DNA of 11,826 nt from NCBI GenBank assembly GCA_018239705.1, contig JAFEGS010000007.1:1-11826 (forward strand). Reading direction: 5' to 3'. The translations under genes and the position numbers were made by a program. This document shows positions 7,747 through 11,826 of this stretch, piece by piece; position 1 is the stretch's first letter, and every line of letters begins with the position of its first letter. The notes under the pieces are model-generated. The model was not told the origin of the DNA. It made no database searches and saw only the letters and a program-made list of their open reading frames with translations. Source of the stretch: Verrucomicrobiota bacterium. GTDB taxonomy: Bacteria > Chlamydiota > Chlamydiia > Chlamydiales > FEN-1388.

Positions 7747-7853
7747 TAACGACAAACGACCTTAACGACACCAACGACCATAACGACTTAAACGACCACA
7801 ACGACAGACTGCTACCCAACGACAAATAACACTTGCATTTGTCGTTTTGGTCG
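7741..7853. repeat. 9-bp-periodic CGAC array with inverted units
   Basis: CGAC begins at 7741, 7750, 7757, 7766, 7775, 7784, 7793, 7802 and 7820 on the plus strand. The spacing is 9 bases except for one 7 and one 18, and the unit is roughly CGACNNNAA. After a short spacer, two inverted copies (GTCG) start at 7841 and 7850 and run up to the stop codon of the LysR gene. A 10-bp perfect stem, AACGACAAAT at 7818-7827 with ATTTGTCGTT at 7837-7846 and a 9-base loop, joins the direct and inverted parts and could act as a transcript-end structure for the LysR gene, though no T-run follows it. A second array of the same family is at 11318-11478. Confidence 0.88.
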
Positions 7854-7855
7854 TT

Positions 7856-8710
7856 TTATTTATTGCCCAGAAAATCGATGAAAGTTGCGGCGGCTCGAGA
7901 GAGATGGCCTCCCCGCGGATGGATCGCCACAATTCGATAGGGAATAGACAGTAGCTCAGTGTGCTGCTTCATGGTGTGATTTTCAGCCAAGAGGAAATCG
8001 GGGAGAAAGCAGCATCCAATCCCATTTTCGGCACACTTTGCAAGCACCTGCCACGAATCCAGCTCCTGTAGTATGTGAAGCTCTTTTTGGAACTGTTTTC
8101 GGTAGCTATCGAGTAGCCTCTCTACATAGAGCCCGCTGCAGTGATCGACGTAGATGCCGTCATGCAGGCTATAGTGCATCCCTTGGGCTGAATAGACATT
8201 GAAAAAGCCGCGTCTAATAAGGCTTCGTTCAAACTGATCGCATATTTCGCTCTCCACAACCACGCCAAAGTCCATCACCCCTCTTTTAAGCATGGTGCTT
8301 ATACTCTCCATCTTCCCAATTTTCATTTTTACAGTAACTTGCGGGTATTCCTGCTTGAATTTCTGCAGAACAGGGCAGAAGAGGTTCATCGCCACACTCT
8401 GTGTGCAGACAACGTTGATCTGTCCAGAAACTACATCTTTGGCCTCTTTTGTGACAGTTTCGATCTCTTTGAGGATTTTTAGTAGCTGCAGGGTAAGTGC
8501 AAAGACGGCCTCGCCTTCAGGCGTTACCTTAAAGCAGTTTCTCTGGTGGCTGATGAGGGGAGTAGAAAGAGCTCGTTCTAGCTTTTGGATGCCTTGGCTG
8601 ACGGCCGATTGTGTGACAAAGTTTCGTCTGGCAGATTCCGAGATGCTTTCGGCATCGACTGCGTCATAAAAGTATTTGAGGTTTGTGACATTGAGGCCTG
8701 GATCTGTCAT
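7856..8710 (-). CDS. LysR family transcriptional regulator
   Basis: A complete 284-residue LysR protein. Residues ~8-68 are the winged helix-turn-helix: LKYFYDAVDAESISESARR, then FVTQSAVSQGIQKLERALS and the wing ending in VTPEGEAVF. A linker helix follows, and from ~95 the effector-binding domain (GQINVVCTQSV, then MDFGVVVE near 150 and GIGCCFLPDFLLAENH near 240). Its ATG shares four bases (ATGA) with the stop of the PPM phosphatase, so the two are co-transcribed and probably translationally coupled. No divergent target gene is beside it, unlike the LysR at the left edge. The ligand and regulon are unknown. The stop TAA is followed at once by the inverted units of the CGAC array. Confidence 0.95.
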   Translation of the reverse strand: MTDPGLNVTNLKYFYDAVDAESISESARRNFVTQSAVSQGIQKLERALSTPLISHQRNCFKVTPEGEAVFALTLQLLKILKEIETVTKEAKDVVSGQINVVCTQSVAMNLFCPVLQKFKQEYPQVTVKMKIGKMESISTMLKRGVMDFGVVVESEICDQFERSLIRRGFFNVYSAQGMHYSLHDGIYVDHCSGLYVERLLDSYRKQFQKELHILQELDSWQVLAKCAENGIGCCFLPDFLLAENHTMKQHTELLSIPYRIVAIHPRGGHLSRAAATFIDFLGNK

Positions 8711-9912
8711 AGAGCCACTCCGGGCGAGATGGTGATAATCATGTAGTCGTCTGGTTTGGGGGCGTCGTCACTGTGAAGCTTTTCTGGTCTATAGTACGTC
8801 GTGACAATCTTTACATAGGTGGCAAGCCTTGTTGTGATTTGCTCAGCTGTGGGCCTTGGGAAGTCTCTTATCTCCTCTAAGCTGTTGTCAGAGATAAACT
8901 GGTACAGCTGCTCAATAGAGGGTAGCTCTGAGGTGTAATCCCAGCGCTTCCTGAGCCTCATAAGGAGCTCAAAAAATTTGTCAAAAAAGGGATGAAAGGC
9001 AACTAAAGCTATAAGCTCGTTCACCCTCCCATCTTTTACATTATCGAGAAAGCCATCTGTAACGAGGACGAGATAGTCGCTTTCTTCGGCGTACGTGTAG
9101 GCTGCACAGATATTTTCATGGAGGTAGATCTTTCCATTTGAGTGAATGCATCCTCCAGAGTCTTTTCGGATGGGTTTTCCTTCCTCGTCGCATTTTCGGT
9201 TGATTTTGTTAAGCTGTGTGCTTGTTCGCTCTGCGGTGTTAATGTGAAAGACAGCACTATCCCCAAGAGCTATAGCCTTGACCAGATATTTTGTATTCTC
9301 TGTTGGCATGCATTCTACAAGGAGAGCAGTGGACGCCCCATGGAGTTTGCCTGGAGTGCGGGCATGCACATGGTTGGTGCAATCTGCAAATAGTTTTAAG
9401 GCAATGTGGCTGTTTTTTTCCATATCTTCAGTAAAGGGCAGTGAATGTGTTGCAAACTGCTGTAAGAAATAGTCAGCAATCATATGAGCTACATAGGCGC
9501 TGAAATAGCCGGCGCCGCTCACGCCGTCGGCAATGCAGGCAGCAAGGGAACCATTTTTGCGGCACACCACCCCGCCTCGGTCCATATTGATTGCAAATGG
9601 CAGTCCTTTCTGTATTTTGAAATAGGAAGATGGAAGGCTAGATGCATGATTATAGGCGTAGGAGCCATCAGGAGAGACATAAAGCCCTTGTGAGCCAAGC
9701 TGGTCTTCTCGCGCGTCATATTGTCCAAGAAATGGTGTAAGGAGTTCTAGGGTCTCTGTGCTCAGCCGTGGCATCGAAATAGGGATTTCACTTACTTGAC
9801 AGCTAGAGTAATCTGCAGGTGAGGGATCATTTTTCAGTGGGCCATATTGGTCTGTATCGCTTTGATAGCAGCAGAAGCAACTTATCCAGGAGCACACAGC
9901 ACTGATCGACAT
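8707..9912 (-). CDS. PPM/PP2C-type Ser/Thr protein phosphatase, PPTC7-like, with Cys-rich N-terminus
   Basis: A 401-residue PPM-fold phosphatase, a metal-dependent enzyme that removes phosphate from Ser/Thr. Motifs: NMD (Asp ~111), IADGVSG (127-133, Asp129 metal ligand), GASTALL (192-198), LGDSAVF (216-222), LVTDGFLDNV (283-292) and a final PDDYMIITI (387-395). All expected metal-ligand aspartates appear present, so it is probably active. The DGVSG and TDGFLDN forms and the short insertions resemble the PPTC7/Ptc7 group more than bacterial Stp/PrpC enzymes; that is a judgement by eye. The N-terminus has four Cys in nine residues (CSWISCFCC, 7-15). The start at 9912 is chosen for GAGG five bases upstream; an in-frame ATG at 10029 would add 39 residues but has no SD and overlaps a dyad. 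The gene is coupled to the LysR gene by a 4-base overlap. Confidence 0.88.
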   Translation of the reverse strand: MSISAVCSWISCFCCYQSDTDQYGPLKNDPSPADYSSCQVSEIPISMPRLSTETLELLTPFLGQYDAREDQLGSQGLYVSPDGSYAYNHASSLPSSYFKIQKGLPFAINMDRGGVVCRKNGSLAACIADGVSGAGYFSAYVAHMIADYFLQQFATHSLPFTEDMEKNSHIALKLFADCTNHVHARTPGKLHGASTALLVECMPTENTKYLVKAIALGDSAVFHINTAERTSTQLNKINRKCDEEGKPIRKDSGGCIHSNGKIYLHENICAAYTYAEESDYLVLVTDGFLDNVKDGRVNELIALVAFHPFFDKFFELLMRLRKRWDYTSELPSIEQLYQFISDNSLEEIRDFPRPTAEQITTRLATYVKIVTTYYRPEKLHSDDAPKPDDYMIITISPGVAL

Positions 9913-9917
9913 GTAGA

Positions 9918-9921
9918 CCTC
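9918..9921 (-). promoter_or_regulatory. Ribosome binding site deciding the phosphatase start
   Basis: GAGG on the minus strand, five bases before the ATG at 9912. The alternative ATG at 10029 has a pyrimidine-rich leader with no SD, so the shorter product is favoured. Confidence 0.6.
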
Positions 9922-10004
9922 ATGGGTTTGAAGGGTAGGTTGGGGAGTGTAACTGGAAGCTCTTTTTATTGCTAAGGGAGAAATGGTGAAAATTGTGGCG
10001 ATTT

Positions 10005-10032
10005 TGTATAATGCATCATTTCCAATCATGCA
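10005..10032 (-). promoter_or_regulatory. Candidate promoter/operator of the phosphatase-LysR operon
   Basis: TGCATCATT (10012-10020) and AATCATGCA (10024-10032) form a dyad of 9-base arms with one mismatch around a 3-base centre. Directly downstream on the minus strand is a -10-like TATACA (10010-10005), which would start transcripts near 9998, about 85 bases before the ATG at 9912. No good -35 is visible, which would fit a promoter needing an activator. The ATG at 10029 falls inside the dyad. That the co-transcribed LysR protein binds here is inference. Confidence 0.35.
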
Positions 10033-10083
10033 GAAAATAGAGGATCAACAGGGGAAGAGACACGCATAGCCAGAAAAACCGAT

Positions 10084-10119
10084 CGTGAACGTACCCGAGC
10101 CCGTGCCCGTGCCCGAAAT
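10084..10119. repeat. CGTGCC-type hexamer tract, six units
   Basis: The plus strand reads six consecutive 6-base units all beginning with CG: CGTGAA, CGTACC, CGAGCC, CGTGCC, CGTGCC, CGAAAT. The two central units are identical to those at 1846-1869. It lies 17 bases beyond the stop of the repeat-containing acidic protein (minus strand) and before the phosphatase operon. GC content is far above the surrounding sequence. Confidence 0.75.
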
Positions 10120-10136
10120 TCTTTCTTGGATTATGC

Positions 10137-11231
10137 TTAGGTCTGAGGCGGCATGCCGTGTCGTCGTCTAAGCTCGTCCAGCGTATCTCCTTCAGAGACA
10201 GGTTTGTTCTCATATGTAGCTAAGCAGCTTTCGAAGAGCTTGTAGGGATCAAAGCCGATCTTTGTGCTGCTCAGCTCTTCAAAGCGATTTTGAATACTTT
10301 GAGCAAATGCATAGTGGTCGGAGCCTTTATTCTCAGCCTTTAGCTCTGCAACCACATTTTTCCAGATCTTGCCGATTGGCAGCTGACTTAAGGCCGCATC
10401 TGACGAGATCTGTTTTAACCAAGGTATATTGGACACTTCTACTGCTGCTTTAAACTCAGTTACCATCTGTTTTTCTAATTCTTCTACTGCAATATCATTT
10501 AAGCAGGCGTTGAAAAGCTCGTAATCGCTCTTTCCGCCTTCTGTTTTCTGTGCTCCTTCAAATCTATCCATGATATCCTGGGCAAGTTTGTATTGATCGG
10601 AGCCTTCATCTTCATTTTTTAATTCTCTAACGATCTCTTTCCAGACTAAATCGATATCTATCTTGGAATGATCTATGTTTTGAATTATTTCTTTTATCCA
10701 ATCAATACTATCAGTTTCAAGTGCTGATTTGAATTCAAGAGTAAGCTGAGGCAATTTATCCAGAGTATCAAATATAGGTGGGTTTTTCTCTAAAGAGCGG
10801 ATCTTTCCGGTAACGCTGAACACATCGTGTTCGCTCTCGATCGAAGGTATTGGTATTTCCTCAAGTTCTTTCAGGCTTGGGCGAACAATGACGGTAGGGC
10901 CTTCCTCGGCTGAGCTCTCCTCGGTAGAGCTCTCCTCTTTTTCTAGTGTATCTGCTAGTTTGTTCAGTTCTGGAAAGGTTGACGCACTTTCGGGTAGTTC
11001 CTGCAGCTGTGTGATTTTTTTAGCGGTGTCAGGCAGTTCATCAGCGCCCAAGTCATCTACTTCTTTGTGGTGAAAACAGTTATGTATTGTATGCGCGCAC
11101 CAGCTCGCTGTATGAGCAACATAGCCAAATAGACTGCTGATAACGCCGGAACTTTGGTCCTTTTTTGGGGCTTCAGCCGGTGGATGAAAATGTTCCTTAT
11201 GTTCAGGAGGAGGATTAGAAGTAATACTCAT
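10137..11231 (-). CDS. Acidic protein with two 85-residue internal repeats, function unknown
   Basis: A 364-residue protein that I do not recognise. The N-terminus is rich in His/Pro (residues 6-20) and is followed by a mildly hydrophobic Cys/His stretch (~30-54, GYVAHTASWCAHTIHNCFHH). A low-complexity acidic section (~85-130, with KEESSTEESSAEE) leads to two tandem repeats, 163-247 and 256-340, that align without gaps at an offset of 93 residues. Conserved positions include EFK.A, W178/W271, W197/W290, GSD.Y, RFE and Y.LF..CL. The repeats look all-helical. The start at 11231 has GAGG seven bases upstream and a clear promoter at 11271-11299. It lies upstream of, and in the same direction as, the phosphatase. 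The acidic repeat design fits a protein-interaction role, but this is inference. Confidence 0.85.
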   Translation of the reverse strand: MSITSNPPPEHKEHFHPPAEAPKKDQSSGVISSLFGYVAHTASWCAHTIHNCFHHKEVDDLGADELPDTAKKITQLQELPESASTFPELNKLADTLEKEESSTEESSAEEGPTVIVRPSLKELEEIPIPSIESEHDVFSVTGKIRSLEKNPPIFDTLDKLPQLTLEFKSALETDSIDWIKEIIQNIDHSKIDIDLVWKEIVRELKNEDEGSDQYKLAQDIMDRFEGAQKTEGGKSDYELFNACLNDIAVEELEKQMVTEFKAAVEVSNIPWLKQISSDAALSQLPIGKIWKNVVAELKAENKGSDHYAFAQSIQNRFEELSSTKIGFDPYKLFESCLATYENKPVSEGDTLDELRRRHGMPPQT

Positions 11232-11270
11232 ATTTTTACCTCGTATAAGATGATATCACTCTTATACTTA

Positions 11271-11299
11271 ATAATAAAAAATATAATATATAATTTCAA
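11271..11299 (-). promoter_or_regulatory. Sigma-70-type promoter of the acidic repeat protein gene
   Basis: On the minus strand TTGAAA (11299-11294) and TATTAT (11276-11271) are exactly 17 bases apart, each matching the consensus at five of six positions. The predicted start of transcription near 11264 gives a leader of about 33 bases. The perfect 8-base palindrome TGATATCA (11251-11258) sits just downstream of it and could be a repressor site. Confidence 0.7.
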
Positions 11300-11317
11300 G
11301 GGGTTTGAATGTAAAAA

Positions 11318-11478
11318 CGACCAAAACGACCAAAACGACCAAAACGACAAACGACACAAAGGACACAAAAGACGAAAAGGACTTAAACGACATAAAACGA
11401 CCAAAAGGACACAAAGGACAAGAGCAGCAAGTCGTTTTCGTCGTTTGTGTCGTTTGTCGTTTTGGTCCTTTTATGTCG
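11318..11478. repeat. 9-bp-periodic CGAC/GGAC array with long inverted arms
   Basis: GAC-core units start at 11318, 11327, 11336, 11345, 11352, 11361, 11370, 11379, 11388, 11398, 11407 and 11416: mostly 9-base spacing with one 7 and one 10. After a 10-base spacer, inverted units start at 11431, 11440, 11449, 11456, 11465 and 11475. The segments 11337-11364 and 11440-11467 pair at 27 of 28 positions, and 11382-11410 can instead pair with 11456-11484 at 27 of 29, so two alternative hairpins compete for the same right arm. The right end runs directly into the stop codon of the beta-helix gene. Variant units (CGACAAACGAC, CTTAAACGAC) are shared with the array at 7741-7853. Confidence 0.9.
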
Positions 11479-11479
11479 T

Positions 11480-11826
11480 TTAAGGACAACAGATATTACC
11501 ACCCGCTACAGCCGGTCCGCCCGGAGAGATAACCTGTCCGGCCGGTAGGCCGTCGCAGTTATCAAACAGAGTATTTTCCCCGTTATTGCACGATGTGTTC
11601 CTGTAAAACTCATTATCACAGCCTCTCTGATTATGAATACCTATGCCGCTATTGCGAGAGACGGTGTTGCCCTTGACTGTGTTGAAGCAAGACTGCAGGA
11701 AGATGCCATCATCGCCGTTATCTGTCACGATGTTGCTGAGCAGGTCATTATTTGGGCTGCTCTGATCCAAAATAATCCCTTGGGCGCTGTTGTCTACTAC
11801 GCTGTTATTCAGTATCGTGATGAACT
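11480..11826 (-). CDS. Right-handed parallel beta-helix repeat protein, C-terminal part (starts outside the window)
   Basis: The minus strand is open from the window edge to TAA at 11482-11480, giving 115 residues of the C-terminus; the beginning lies beyond 11826. The sequence is an Asn/Gly-rich ladder of short parallel-strand turns, with N.. and G I repeats every ~22-24 residues (ILNNSVVDNSAQGII, then NIVTDNGDDGIFLQ, then NTVSRNSGIGIHN, then NEFYRNTSCNN). This is the PbH1/NosD-type beta-helix pattern found in polysaccharide-active enzymes and in secreted or surface adhesins. It ends in a Gly/Pro-rich tail and NICCP. Catalytic residues, signal peptide and any autotransporter domain cannot be judged from this fragment, so the function is open. 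The stop is immediately followed by the CGAC array. Confidence 0.85.
   Translation of the reverse strand, partial: FITILNNSVVDNSAQGIILDQSSPNNDLLSNIVTDNGDDGIFLQSCFNTVKGNTVSRNSGIGIHNQRGCDNEFYRNTSCNNGENTLFDNCDGLPAGQVISPGGPAVAGGNICCP

Noticed and set aside
7687..7755. 23-residue N-terminal extension of the Cdc20-like protein from a TTG at 7755
   Set aside because: The extension covers the -35/-10, the leader and the AAGGAG, and begins inside the repeat array. The ATG at 7686 fits better.
7741..7853. CRISPR array
   Set aside because: The units are only 9 bases with 4 fixed bases. There are no 25-40 base repeats, no unique spacers and no cas genes.
9913..10029. 39-residue N-terminal extension of the phosphatase from the ATG at 10029
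   Set aside because: There is no SD before it and it falls inside a dyad. The ATG at 9912 has GAGG at five bases. It remains possible.
11154..11483. Plus-strand reading frame rich in NDQ and KRHK repeats
   Set aside because: It lies over the promoter and start of the minus-strand gene and over the CGAC array. The repetitive protein is a by-product of the 9-bp period, which equals three codons.

Overview
The window looks like a chromosomal segment of an obligate or facultative intracellular bacterium living in a eukaryotic host, most plausibly an amoeba-associated member of the Chlamydiae (PVC group). This is inferred from the content: large ankyrin proteins, a protein resembling a eukaryotic cell-cycle WD40 regulator, a PPM/PP2C phosphatase with a cysteine-rich N-terminus, few metabolic genes and several families of intergenic repeats. 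No rRNA, tRNA or core gene is present to fix the taxonomy, so the phylum assignment is tentative.

Layout. Positions 1-561 (minus) hold the N-terminal part of a LysR regulator, divergent from a Bcr/CflA-type MFS drug exporter (655-1836, plus). Every gene after that is on the minus strand. Read in transcription order from the right they are: the C-terminus of a beta-helix repeat protein (11826-11480); an acidic protein with two 85-residue internal repeats (11231-10137); a PPM/PP2C phosphatase (9912-8707) whose stop overlaps the start of a second LysR regulator (8710-7856); a Cdc20/Cdh1-like WD40 protein (7686-6334); and two tandem paralogous ankyrin/coiled-coil proteins (6079-3935 and 3926-1884).

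The most striking gene is at 6334-7686. It is not a generic WD40 protein. It has a C-box-like DRCIP near the N-terminus, the family's linker-to-propeller junction (AP....DFY.N.LD.SS.N.LA.ALG), propeller landmarks such as AAVKALAWSPW, and it ends in Ile-Arg, the 'IR tail' used by APC/C co-activators. This suggests a bacterial mimic of Cdc20/Cdh1 that could engage the host anaphase-promoting complex. The ankyrin pair downstream and the phosphatase upstream fit a cluster of host-directed proteins, although no secretion signal can be proven by eye.

The intergenic regions are also unusual. There are two 9-bp-periodic CGAC arrays (7741-7853 and 11318-11478) with the same direct-then-inverted layout, each abutting the stop codon of one gene and lying next to the promoter of the next. 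There are two CGTGCC-type hexamer tracts (1846-1869, 10084-10119). A 225-bp nested inverted repeat with perfect 31-bp arms (6080-6304) lies between the Cdc20-like gene and the ankyrin operon.
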